Assembly (NCBI GenBank): GCA_017531845.1
Contig: JAFXKI010000003.1
Span: 425,666-489,665, forward strand
Direction: 5' to 3'
DNA from: Opitutales bacterium
Lineage (GTDB): Bacteria > Verrucomicrobiota > Verrucomicrobiia > Opitutales > UBA953
Length of the DNA: 64,000 nucleotides
The notes under the pieces were generated by a model, which was given only the letters and a program-made list of their open reading frames with translations, did not search any database and was not told the origin of the DNA. The translations under genes were made by a program, and so were the position numbers. This document shows, one piece after another, positions 1-7,995 of this stretch. Positions within the stretch are counted from its first letter, which is position 1. Every line of letters starts with the position of its first letter.

Positions 1-879
1 GGAAAATTGTGCGACGAGCGGATACGCGTAAATGTCCGCGCTGCGGTCGTTGTTTCCGGTCAGCGTTTTGTCCCAAAGCACCGCATCTCCCTGTACGCCG
101 AGAAATCCGTAGAAGGAACGATCGACTTTCGGGTCGAACGTGACGGAAGCACTTTGCCTCATACCTTGCATGCCGAAATCTTTGGGCAAATTCCAGCCGA
201 AGCGAAATTGCGTACCGCCGGAAAATATCCCGCGCAAATTTCCGAGCGTCCCGAACCCGTGAATTATCATATCCGCCGCGTAACCACCGTTCCCGCATTC
301 GCCGCTGAGCATAACGCGGTGGCGCACGTCTCCTATTGCCTGACCGACGACACGTTTGTGAATCTGCGTATCCCAGCCGGCGGGACGAATCTCGTCTATC
401 ATGCGATGAAATTCGCACTGAATCTGCTCGGCAAACGACCATTCTCCGGTTCCGCCGATTTGAATTTCCTGGGAAAACGCCGTTTTGTCGTTGTCGTTCC
501 ACGCGTTCCCGAACGAAACGTAAAAATACCCGGCGTAAGGGTGATCTTTCGGATGCGGAATTTCGGCTTCGCGATCTTTCGGAGAATAAATTTCCTGCCC
601 GACAGAAAAAAACGAAATCATTCCGGGCGCGTTTTCTCCAAGCGTCAGTGCGATTCTCGAATGGTTCGTGTAATACTTGTCCGACCATTTTCCCCAATAA
701 TCATTTTCGTCCCAAACGGTGAGCACGGCACGCTGCCGCGGCGAAGCAGCGTGCCCGACGAAATCCGCCGGCTGCGGGAGCGGTTCCGATGCAGCGGAGG
801 CGACTGCGGAAAGTGCGCCTAAAACGATTCCGGCGGCAAGGATTGTCTTTTGGTATTCGGAGGAGAAACGATTTTTCAT
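1..879 (-). CDS. LpxR-like (DUF2219) outer membrane lipid A deacylase, partial
   Basis: An open frame runs from an ATG at 877-879 leftwards for 293 codons without a stop, so the C-terminus lies outside the window. Residues 1-30 form a signal peptide with a cleavable A-S-A-A region. The body carries the hallmarks of the LpxR/DUF2219 family: a W-D-E-N-D-Y-W-G segment, Y-Y-T-N-H, and S-V-G-Q-E-I-Y-S-P-K-D followed by H-P-Y-A-G-Y. In enteric bacteria LpxR is an outer membrane beta-barrel that removes the 3'-O-acyloxyacyl chain of lipid A. The family assignment is from motifs; the activity is inferred. A long frame on the opposite strand here is a shadow of it. It is transcribed away from the lipoprotein gene at 976. 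Confidence 0.75.
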   Translation of the reverse strand, partial: MKNRFSSEYQKTILAAGIVLGALSAVASAASEPLPQPADFVGHAASPRQRAVLTVWDENDYWGKWSDKYYTNHSRIALTLGENAPGMISFFSVGQEIYSPKDREAEIPHPKDHPYAGYFYVSFGNAWNDNDKTAFSQEIQIGGTGEWSFAEQIQCEFHRMIDEIRPAGWDTQIHKRVVGQAIGDVRHRVMLSGECGNGGYAADMIIHGFGTLGNLRGIFSGGTQFRFGWNLPKDFGMQGMRQSASVTFDPKVDRSFYGFLGVQGDAVLWDKTLTGNNDRSADIYAYPLVAQFS

Positions 880-975
880 GAGGAAAATCCGATTCTAAAA
901 AGCCGCCGCGTTCCCGCAAAGCGAAAAAAAAACAATTGCGGGAGCTACGCGTTCCCGCGAAAATGTTTTTCATCC

Positions 976-1296
976 ATGAAAAAATTTTTTCTCCCGATTC
1001 TGATTGCGTTTGCCGCCCTTTTCTTTTCCGCCTGCAATCCGCTTTCGTATTTCATGCTTTACGGTTATTCGTCCGCCGAAAAGCCGGACGACATCGCCGA
1101 CCGTCGAATGACGGAGCTCGAGGAAGCCCGCGCGGCGCGCATGCGCGGAAACCCGAATTATCGAGATGCGGAAATCGAAGCCTACAATCGCGCACGCGGC
1201 ATCACGACTTCTCCGGAAAACCTCGACACACGCCCGGTTTCTACGGAAGAACTGCGTAAACGCATGGAAAAACAGGCTCGAGAACGTCGACAATAA
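976..1296 (+). CDS. Small putative lipoprotein
   Basis: The chosen ATG at 976 gives 106 residues starting with a basic n-region, a hydrophobic stretch and the lipobox F-F-S-A-C, with Cys20 as the predicted lipidated residue. The frame is open further upstream, but only this start places the signal peptide at the N-terminus. The mature part is short, charged and rich in Arg, Glu and Ala (probably helical), with no domain I recognise. It ends 9 bases before the oppB-like gene on the same strand, so cotranscription is likely. A link to the transporter is possible but unproven. Confidence 0.65.
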   Translation: MKKFFLPILIAFAALFFSACNPLSYFMLYGYSSAEKPDDIADRRMTELEEARAARMRGNPNYRDAEIEAYNRARGITTSPENLDTRPVSTEELRKRMEKQARERRQ

Positions 1297-1305
1297 TTCC
1301 GCCGC

Positions 1306-2223
1306 GTGTTTCGTTTTATTCTTAAACGCTTGCTGGAAGCCGTTCCCGTGCTTCTTGTCGTGGCGACGCTGGCATTTTTTCTCGCCCGTTTCGCCCCCGG
1401 CGGTCCGTTTGACGAAGATCGAGCCCTCCCGCCGGCCGTCAAAGCTCAGATCAACGCGCACTACGGCTTGGACAAACCGCTCGCCGAGCAGTATGTCCGC
1501 TTTTTAAAAAATCTTTCCTGCGGGGAGCTCGGTCCTTCCTACAAATATCACGGGTGGAACGTGGATGAATTGATTGCGGACCGGATTCCGACTTCGCTTG
1601 CGCTCGGCGCGGGAGCACTCGTTTTTGCATTGCTTGTCGGCATTCCTCTGGGAGCCGTCGCTTCCGTAAAGCCGAATTCGTGGCTGGACCGGATTCCGAC
1701 GGGAATCGCGACGCTCGGCATTTGTCTGCCGACCTTTGTCGTCGGACCGCTTCTCATTCTCATTTTTTCTTCGTATTTAGGCTGGTTCAACGCTTCCGGA
1801 TGGAATTCTCCGTCAGATTTTGTGCTTCCGGCGGTAACGCTCGGACTGGCATACGCCGCACCGGTTGCGCGGCTGATGCGCGGTGCGATGCTCGAGGTGC
1901 GCACTCAGGATTACATGAAAACGGCGAAAGCGAAGGGGCTTTCTCCTGCGCGTATTTATTTCGTTCACGGTTTGAGAAACGCGTTGCTTCCGGTGGTTAC
2001 TTATATCGGACCGACCGCTGCCGGGCTTATTTCCGGCTCGTTTGTCGTCGAATCCATGTTTAACGTTCCCGGACTCGGACAATTTTTTGTAAAAGCCGCA
2101 TTTAACCGAGATTTCACGATGATTGTCGGCACGGTTTTGTTCTATGCCGCCGTTTTGGTGGCACTGAACCTGATTGCCGAAATCGTTCTCGTCAAACTCA
2201 ACCCTCGCCTGAAATATGAATGA
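1306..2223 (+). CDS. oppB: Peptide ABC transporter permease, OppB/DppB type
   Basis: The 305-residue protein starts at GTG. It has the N-terminal membrane anchor, an extended periplasmic loop (about residues 30-95) and six predicted membrane segments of the BPD-transport-1 family. The cytoplasmic EAA loop (about residues 198-230), which docks the ATPase, is recognisable, with the ending G-L-R-N-A-L-L-P. It forms a heterodimer with the OppC-type protein encoded immediately downstream, whose ATG overlaps its last 8 bases (translational coupling). No binding protein or ATPase gene is beside it in the window, so these must lie elsewhere. Substrate (oligopeptide, dipeptide or other) cannot be decided from the sequence; the symbol refers to the family. 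Confidence 0.88.
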   Translation: MFRFILKRLLEAVPVLLVVATLAFFLARFAPGGPFDEDRALPPAVKAQINAHYGLDKPLAEQYVRFLKNLSCGELGPSYKYHGWNVDELIADRIPTSLALGAGALVFALLVGIPLGAVASVKPNSWLDRIPTGIATLGICLPTFVVGPLLILIFSSYLGWFNASGWNSPSDFVLPAVTLGLAYAAPVARLMRGAMLEVRTQDYMKTAKAKGLSPARIYFVHGLRNALLPVVTYIGPTAAGLISGSFVVESMFNVPGLGQFFVKAAFNRDFTMIVGTVLFYAAVLVALNLIAEIVLVKLNPRLKYE

Positions 2224-3103
2224 GGAAAAGACTTTAAAACGGGAAAACTGCAAAGCTCGAAATTCGGCGATTTCTCCTTGGCGGCGGTCGGCAGAGCGCT
2301 TTTTTGAAAACAAGACTGCCGTTATCGGGGGAACGTTTGTTTTGCTGATGATTCTCGTCTGCGGCGCGGCGGATCAGATTGCGCCGTTCCCGTTTGAAGC
2401 GCAGGATTTAAATCTCGGTGCCTCCGAACCCTCCGGGAAACACTGGCTCGGAACAGATACGCTCGGGCGAGACGTGCTCTCCCGTCTTCTCTACGGCGGG
2501 CAAATTTCGCTCAAAGTCGGGCTGATCGCCACGTTCGTTTCCTGCGCCATCGGCGTTGCCTACGGAATGCTCGCCGGCTGGCTCGGAGGAGCGCGCGACA
2601 GTATCCTGATGCGCATCGTGGACATTCTTTACGCGCTCCCGTTCACCCTTTTTGTTATTTTGCTAACGGTGCTTTTCGGGCAGGAAATGTGGCTCATTTA
2701 CATCGCCATCGGTGCCATTTCCTGGCTGACGATGGCGCGAATCGTCCGCAATCAGACGCGGGAACTGCGCACGCAAGCCTTTGTGGAAGCCTCCGTTTGC
2801 ATGGGGCAATCCGCCCGGAAAATTATGTTTCGCCACCTTTTGCCGAACCTACTGGGCACCATTATCGTCTACGCGACGCTAACCGTTCCCGGCGTAATGC
2901 TCATGGAAGCGTTTATAAGCTTTCTCGGGCTCGGCGTAAAACCACCCATGACCTCCTGGGGGCTTATGATTAAGGAAGGCGCAGACGTCATGCAGGACTA
3001 TCCGTGGCTCCTGCTTTTTCCGGGAACGTTTTTCGCGGGAACGCTTTTTGCACTAAACCTTTTCGGCGACGGGCTTCGAGACGCATTCGACCCTAAAAAA
3101 TAA
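2216..3103 (+). CDS. oppC: Peptide ABC transporter permease, OppC/DppC type
   Basis: The 295-residue permease has an N-terminal cytoplasmic stretch of about 35 residues, a first membrane helix, the periplasmic H-W-L-G-T-D-T-L-G-R-D-V-L-S-R-L motif typical of OppC/DppC, five more helices, and an EAA loop near residues 190-215 (ending R-H-L-L-P-N-L-L-G). Its ATG lies inside the end of oppB, so the two permeases are made from one message in matched amounts. A 122-base gap with no clear terminator follows. Substrate specificity is unknown. Confidence 0.88.
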   Translation: MNEEKTLKRENCKARNSAISPWRRSAERFFENKTAVIGGTFVLLMILVCGAADQIAPFPFEAQDLNLGASEPSGKHWLGTDTLGRDVLSRLLYGGQISLKVGLIATFVSCAIGVAYGMLAGWLGGARDSILMRIVDILYALPFTLFVILLTVLFGQEMWLIYIAIGAISWLTMARIVRNQTRELRTQAFVEASVCMGQSARKIMFRHLLPNLLGTIIVYATLTVPGVMLMEAFISFLGLGVKPPMTSWGLMIKEGADVMQDYPWLLLFPGTFFAGTLFALNLFGDGLRDAFDPKK

Positions 3104-3225
3104 AATTTTTACTGCATCGAAATACCTTTAATGCTTGATGAATTTGATAAATCCAAAGAAAATTGAAGGCTTCATTTCACTACATTTAACACCGTAAAAA
3201 TTTATTTCAAAAAACACTTTTTTCC

Positions 3226-5163
3226 ATGAAAGTCGCAAAGCCTTTGCTCCTAAATTCTCAGTCCACGTGGGGACGCAACCTGAAACGCACCGCCTTTTTT
3301 GCGGTGCTGCTTTATGTTGCGCTTTGGATCGCGTATGAGGCGGAATTTTTCTTGCGCGCGGATTGCCGCTGGATTTTCCCCGGGCTTCCGGAAGGCGTTC
3401 CCGAAAATATTCGTTCCCGGATTCCGGCTGTCGGGCTTGTCGTGGTGCCGTTGCAACTGATTGCGCTGTATTGGGCGGGAACGTTCCGTAGCGTCTTCTG
3501 TTATTTCCGCATTCCGGAAATGTCGCGCGTTTTCGTTGCGCTGACACTTTGCTTTATTCTGATGTTTTTCGGAATGCGTATCATTTTGACGGAAACCGGA
3601 ATTATCAATTCCGGGATTCACTCCAGCGTCCTCGTGATAGACTATTTCCTCTCCATTATCGCAGTCTGCGGCGTGCGCGTCATTGCGCGTATGCGCTGGG
3701 AGCAAAAGAAATCTCCGGGAGATGAGCCGGCGGAGTCGTCGCCGACACAAGTTGTCATCTTCGGTGCAGGCGATGCTGGAGCGAATTTGGCAACGGTGCT
3801 GAAAGCACGCCCGGGATTCGGAAAGAAAGCGATGTTCTTTTTAGATGACAATCCGGAAAAAAACGGCATGCGCGTTGTCGGGCTTCCGGTGTTTAAAATG
3901 TCTGACGATATTTCCGTTTTGCGGGATCGTTACAACGTAACACAAATGATTTTGGCGACACCGAGCGGGAGCGTAAAACGTTCCCGCGAAGTTACCGAAA
4001 TCGCAAAAAAAGCCGGGCTTTCCGTCATGCGCGTTCCCGGTATGGAAGATTTGATTTCCGGGCGCACAACGGTTTCCGACCTGCGCGAAGTCGCCCTGGA
4101 GGACCTTCTCGAACGCCCGGCAACGACCTTGGATCGCGATGCCATCGCGCAAATGCTTTCCGGGAAACGGGTTTTGGTTACAGGTGCAGGCGGCTCTATC
4201 GGGAGCGAAATTTGCCGCCAAGTCGCCGCATGCGGTCCCGCGCAACTACTCTTGGTCGAACAATGTGAGGTGCTTCTTTACCAAATCGAGCAAGACTTGA
4301 TACGGAAAGGCTTCGGCGGCGTCATTAAACCGCTGATTGCCGACATTACGGACCGCCCGCGCATGGAGCAAATTTTCGGAAAATTCCATCCGGAATTCGT
4401 TTTCCACGCTGCGGCGCACAAACACGTTCCGATGATGGAAAGCCAGCCGGCGGAAGCAGTAAAAAACAACGCGCTCGGCACCGCATCACTCGTGGAATTA
4501 GCTTCCGACTACGGAGCGGAAGCCTTTGTTCTGATTTCGACCGACAAGGCAATTAACCCGACCAACGCAATGGGAGCCTCCAAACGCCTCGCCGAAATTA
4601 TTTTGCAGGCAAATTCCCGTCGCCCGGGAAATCGCACCCGCTTCATGGCTGTGCGCTTCGGGAACGTGCTCGGATCTTCCGGAAGCGTCATCCCGGTATT
4701 TCGCCGACAAATCGCCGAAGGCGGTCCCATTACAGTAACGCATCCGGATATTAAGCGCTATTTTATGACAATTCCGGAAGCCGTCGGGCTCGTTCTTCAA
4801 ACAGCGGTCATCGGAAAAGGCGGAAGCATTTACGTGCTCAACATGGGCGAGCCCGTGAAAATTATCGACGTCGCGCGTCACCTCGTGCGCCTCAGCGGTC
4901 TTCGCCCGGATGTTGACATTGAAATCAAAATTTCCGGACTTCGCCCCGGCGAAAAACTTTTTGAAGAACTCAAAACCGAAGGCGAAGAATTTGAACCTTC
5001 CGGACACTCGAGAATAAGCCGCTTCATTTCAACTCCGATGGATTACGACAAATTGGAAGATTTGCTGGCGGCTCTTCGCAAAATTGTTCAGAAACAATCC
5101 CGCAACGAAATCAAACAGGACATTCGCCTGATTATTCCGGAATACGTCCCGTATTTGGATTAA
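3226..5163 (+). CDS. Membrane-bound nucleotide-sugar 4,6-dehydratase, WbpM/CapD family
   Basis: The 645-residue protein has four to five N-terminal membrane segments (about residues 18-150), a first Rossmann-like region with G-A-G-D-A-G-A-N near 180, and a catalytic extended-SDR domain starting with G-A-G-G-S-I-G-S-E near 318. In place of the SDR Tyr-x3-Lys it has the Met-x3-Lys (M-G-A-S-K-R) pair typical of WbpM, FlaA1 and PglF, preceded by T-D-K-A-I-N-P-T-N. These enzymes convert UDP-GlcNAc to a 4-keto-6-deoxy sugar for surface polysaccharide or protein glycans. The other polysaccharide genes of the window are 55 kb away. ribF follows after 16 bases, most of which is one copy of the dispersed GTTCCCG word. 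Confidence 0.88.
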   Translation: MKVAKPLLLNSQSTWGRNLKRTAFFAVLLYVALWIAYEAEFFLRADCRWIFPGLPEGVPENIRSRIPAVGLVVVPLQLIALYWAGTFRSVFCYFRIPEMSRVFVALTLCFILMFFGMRIILTETGIINSGIHSSVLVIDYFLSIIAVCGVRVIARMRWEQKKSPGDEPAESSPTQVVIFGAGDAGANLATVLKARPGFGKKAMFFLDDNPEKNGMRVVGLPVFKMSDDISVLRDRYNVTQMILATPSGSVKRSREVTEIAKKAGLSVMRVPGMEDLISGRTTVSDLREVALEDLLERPATTLDRDAIAQMLSGKRVLVTGAGGSIGSEICRQVAACGPAQLLLVEQCEVLLYQIEQDLIRKGFGGVIKPLIADITDRPRMEQIFGKFHPEFVFHAAAHKHVPMMESQPAEAVKNNALGTASLVELASDYGAEAFVLISTDKAINPTNAMGASKRLAEIILQANSRRPGNRTRFMAVRFGNVLGSSGSVIPVFRRQIAEGGPITVTHPDIKRYFMTIPEAVGLVLQTAVIGKGGSIYVLNMGEPVKIIDVARHLVRLSGLRPDVDIEIKISGLRPGEKLFEELKTEGEEFEPSGHSRISRFISTPMDYDKLEDLLAALRKIVQKQSRNEIKQDIRLIIPEYVPYLD

Positions 5164-5179
5164 CCGTGCGTTCCCGCCA

Positions 5180-6166
5180 ATGCCGATCCCGTCTCCTCAA
5201 CCCGCCGTAGCATTCCGAAGTTTTTCGGGAATACCGGAATTTGCCGAAACCGCCGAATCAACACCGATTCATCTCGGCATCGGGAATTACGACGGATTTC
5301 ACTGCGGACATCGGGCTATTTTCAAAAAAGCTCAAGCGGAAGCCACCCTCGGCGGCGGGATCGTCGGCGCGCTTACATTCTCGCCTCACCCGGAAGTTTT
5401 TTTCAAAGGGAAAGACGCTATTCGCCTTATTTTTTCGCGGGAACGCAAAGACACGCTTTTCGCAAATGCGGGGCTGAATTTCGCAATTCACGAACCGTTT
5501 TCCGAGCACTTCGCCGAAATTCCCGCAGAAGAATTTGTCCGCATTTTAAAGAAAAAAATCCCGACACTCGCCGGGCTTTACGTCGGTGATAATTTTCGCT
5601 TCGGTGCAAAGCGCCGGGGCGACATTCGTATGCTGTCGGCACTCAGCAACGAAGCCGGTATCTCCCTTCACGTTGTTTCTCCGGTAAATTATCTCGGCGA
5701 GTGTATTTCCAGTACACGAATCCGCACAGCACTTACCGAAGGAAAAATTGAAGATGCCAATGCCATGCTTTCTTTGCCGTATGAATCCGGCGGCATTGTC
5801 GCGAAAGGAAATCAACTCGGAAGAACCATCGGCTTTCCGACACTGAATCTTGCTTGGTCCCCGGAATTACGTCCGAAATTCGGTGCCTACGTCGTTCGGC
5901 TTCGCGTTCCCGCCACCGGACAGGTTTTTCACGGAATTGCCAACTACGGCGTACGCCCGACCATTACGTCCGACGCCCGCCCTTTGCTTGAAACCCACCT
6001 TTTGGACGTTCCCGCCGATACGCCACCGCCCACTTACGGTGACTTTATCTGCGTGCAATGGTTCAAATTTTTGCGTCCGGAAGCCCGTTTTCAGGGAGTT
6101 GACGCTCTAAAAGCGCAGTTGGAGCTGGACAAAATCGCCGCCCTTACAAACATAAATGCGCTTTAA
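5180..6166 (+). CDS. ribF: Bifunctional riboflavin kinase / FAD synthetase
   Basis: The 328-residue protein contains an N-terminal FMN adenylyltransferase domain with the nucleotidyltransferase motif G-N-Y-D-G-F-H-C-G-H (about 34-43) and S-S-T-R-I-R (about 177-182), then a C-terminal riboflavin kinase domain with G-R-T-I-G-F-P-T-L-N-L (about 214-224). It makes FMN from riboflavin and FAD from FMN. Length and domain order are normal for bacterial RibF. The ATG at 5180 has no obvious Shine-Dalgarno sequence; the gap from the upstream gene is only 16 bases. Its stop overlaps the end of the convergent gmhB-like gene by a few bases. Confidence 0.93.
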   Translation: MPIPSPQPAVAFRSFSGIPEFAETAESTPIHLGIGNYDGFHCGHRAIFKKAQAEATLGGGIVGALTFSPHPEVFFKGKDAIRLIFSRERKDTLFANAGLNFAIHEPFSEHFAEIPAEEFVRILKKKIPTLAGLYVGDNFRFGAKRRGDIRMLSALSNEAGISLHVVSPVNYLGECISSTRIRTALTEGKIEDANAMLSLPYESGGIVAKGNQLGRTIGFPTLNLAWSPELRPKFGAYVVRLRVPATGQVFHGIANYGVRPTITSDARPLLETHLLDVPADTPPPTYGDFICVQWFKFLRPEARFQGVDALKAQLELDKIAALTNINAL

Positions 6167-6723
6167 AATGCGGCTTTTATAAAATCCGCAAACGTATTAA
6201 ACAGGGGTATTTTATTTTCCTGCAAATAATTTCGGGCCGCATCGTCTATCGGCTTTCCGGTAGCCACGGCAACGGAACGGATCCCGGCGTTAACTCCGGT
6301 TTGCCAATCGGATTTACGATCGCCCACCATCCAGCAACGCGACGGATCAAGCTCCGGGAACGCCGCCAGCTGCTCAAGCACAAACGCAGGTTCCGGCTTG
6401 CGGTATTTCGACGGTTGGTCCGGAGCTTCCGGAGCGACTCCGCAGGCAGTAAAATCCGACATGGAAATCCCCAGCAATTCTACAAAGCGGCGATGGCAAG
6501 CCTCGTAATCCTCCATTGTAAAGTATCCGCGCCCGATCCCGCTCTGATTCGTCAGCAGAAAAAGCTTACAGCCCGCGCGAAGTGCTTTTTGAATCGCCTC
6601 GCGCGTTCCCGGAATCAGCTCCACGCGCTCCGGCTCGTGCAAATAATCTTTATCAAAAATCAGTGTTCCGTCTCGATCCAAAAAAAGGGCTTGAGGCGTA
6701 GCTTCGAGGTTGAAATTTTCCAT
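6163..6723 (-). CDS. gmhB: D,D-heptose 1,7-bisphosphate phosphatase, GmhB-like HAD enzyme
   Basis: The 186-residue HAD phosphatase has the nucleophile motif D-R-D-G-T (Asp16 and Asp18), the L-L-T-N-Q-S-G-I-G-R-G segment specific to the GmhB/HisB-N family, K-Y-R-K-P-E-P and M-V-G-D-R-K-S-D-W. GmhB removes the 1- or 7-phosphate of heptose bisphosphate on the way to ADP-heptose or GDP-heptose for LPS or S-layer glycans. The Cys/His zinc loop that usually precedes the R-K-P motif is absent: only one Cys remains in A-C-G-V-A-P-E. It could therefore be a zinc-free variant or act on a related sugar phosphate. A heptose-kinase-like GHMP protein is encoded at the far right of the window. Confidence 0.78.
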   Translation of the reverse strand: MENFNLEATPQALFLDRDGTLIFDKDYLHEPERVELIPGTREAIQKALRAGCKLFLLTNQSGIGRGYFTMEDYEACHRRFVELLGISMSDFTACGVAPEAPDQPSKYRKPEPAFVLEQLAAFPELDPSRCWMVGDRKSDWQTGVNAGIRSVAVATGKPIDDAARNYLQENKIPLFNTFADFIKAAF

Positions 6724-6806
6724 GCGAAAAATGTCCGATAAATTTCGCCTTCAGGCAACGAGAAAATAATAAATTTCTTCACTCACACGCGCCCCCGCTT
6801 CCGTAT

Positions 6807-6851
6807 AAAAAAAGCGCTCCCGGGAAACTTAGACCCGGGAACGCTTTTTTT
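6807..6851 (-). terminator. Intrinsic terminator of trxA built from an inverted word pair
   Basis: A hairpin with arms around GCGCTCCCGGG and CCCGGGAACGC (one mismatch) is flanked by an A-run and a T-run of seven. It lies 14 bases past the trxA stop on the minus strand. The right arm is a copy of the dispersed GGGAACG word. Confidence 0.85.
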
Positions 6852-6865
6852 GAAATTCCGAAGAT

Positions 6866-7183
6866 TTACGCGAGCGAGGCAATAATATTTGCTTTGCTTT
6901 GGACGCCGACCATTTTCTTGTCGAGCTCGCCTTTTTTGAAAACGAGCAAAGTCGGAATATTCATAATACCGAATTTTGCGGCAATTCCCGGAGCTTCGTC
7001 CACATTTACTTTACAGATTTTTGCGGACTCTTTGACTTCTTCCGCCACTTGGTCAATCACCGGAGCCAGCATGCGGCACGGCCCGCACCAAGGAGCCCAG
7101 AAGTCCACGAGCACAGGAACGTCTGCGTTAATTTCGGAATCGAAATTCGATTCGTTCAGTTCTTTTACGAATGATGATGCCAT
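6866..7183 (-). CDS. trxA: Thioredoxin
   Basis: The 105-residue protein is a standard-length cytoplasmic thioredoxin. It has the active site W-A-P-W-C-G-P-C with Cys33 and Cys36, and the cis-proline in M-N-I-P-T-L-L. It reduces protein disulfides, with electrons from thioredoxin reductase (not in the window). It stands alone between the Pro/Met-rich gene upstream and its own strong terminator downstream, so it may have its own promoter in the 38-base gap or be read through from upstream. Confidence 0.96.
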   Translation of the reverse strand: MASSFVKELNESNFDSEINADVPVLVDFWAPWCGPCRMLAPVIDQVAEEVKESAKICKVNVDEAPGIAAKFGIMNIPTLLVFKKGELDKKMVGVQSKANIIASLA

Positions 7184-7221
7184 ATAGACAAAAGCGTAAA
7201 AGCCAACCGTTTTTGTTTCAA

Positions 7222-7878
7222 TTAAAAAAGAACCGCAGCCGCCGTATAGTCCAAATAGAACAAAACGGCACCGGCAACACCGGCAGCAAGTGCAAGCACG
7301 TCAATCACGGCAGCAAGTGCGGAAACATTCGGAGATTCTTCTTCTACAGCAGGATCCGGAGTTGCCGTAGCGGCATCGCCTTCTTTGCCGTCTTTTGCCT
7401 TTTCGGCAACGGCACCGACCGGACGGACAACCGTCGGACGCGGAGCCGGGGCGGCAGCCGGACGCGGGATCGCCGCTTTCGGCGGCGGAGCTCCTGCCGC
7501 AACAGGTTTCGGAGCGGCGACACGCGGCTTCAAAACCGGCTTCGGTGCAACGGGCGCAGCCGATGCCGGTTGCGCCGGCATCGCAGGCGGAGGCGGCATC
7601 ATTCCCGCCGGAGGAATCGGCATCCCTTGAGGCGGCATCGGCATTCCCTGCGGCGGCATGGGCATACCCATCGGCGGAGTCGGTATTCCGGGCATCATCC
7701 CGGGCGGCGGCATCGGCATACCCATCGGCGGCATTCCGGGCGGAACCCCCATAGGCGGAGGCGGCATCGGCATACCGGCGGGCGGAGGCGGAAAGCCTGC
7801 CGCAGGATTATTGGCGCGCAGATTCAATTTCGGCGCTTGAGGAAATCCGGCTGGGGGCGGGGGCGGTTGGGGATCCAT
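7222..7878 (-). CDS. Proline/methionine-rich repeat protein with a C-terminal membrane segment
   Basis: The 218-residue protein starts M-D-P-Q-P-P-P-P-P. Residues 30-100 are made of short units such as P-M-G-M-P-M-P-P, Q-G-M-P-M-P-P and P-G-M-M-P-G. An Ala/Pro/Lys-rich stretch (100-150) and a more acidic segment follow, then a hydrophobic helix of about 25 residues at the C-terminus. There is no signal peptide, so it is probably anchored by its tail with the repeat region in the cytoplasm. I do not recognise the family. Low-complexity regions of this kind often bind partners. It lies directly upstream of trxA on the same strand. Confidence 0.6.
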   Translation of the reverse strand: MDPQPPPPPAGFPQAPKLNLRANNPAAGFPPPPAGMPMPPPPMGVPPGMPPMGMPMPPPGMMPGIPTPPMGMPMPPQGMPMPPQGMPIPPAGMMPPPPAMPAQPASAAPVAPKPVLKPRVAAPKPVAAGAPPPKAAIPRPAAAPAPRPTVVRPVGAVAEKAKDGKEGDAATATPDPAVEEESPNVSALAAVIDVLALAAGVAGAVLFYLDYTAAAVLF

Positions 7879-7995
7879 ATGCTTAAATATAGAGGGTTAA
7901 AACGTTAAAGAAAAAGATACTGATTTTTTATTTTGAGAAAAGGAAAAAATGAGGCATTCCAACGCATCGGAGCGCGGGAACGCCTACTTTTCGGC

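Noticed and set aside
7..822. Long plus-strand open frame of 271 codons at the left edge
   Set aside because: It is the shadow of the LpxR-like gene on the minus strand, which has a signal peptide and family motifs; the plus-strand product has none.
5164..5179. FMN riboswitch before ribF
   Set aside because: The gap is only 16 bases and is mostly a copy of the dispersed word; there is no room for an RFN element.
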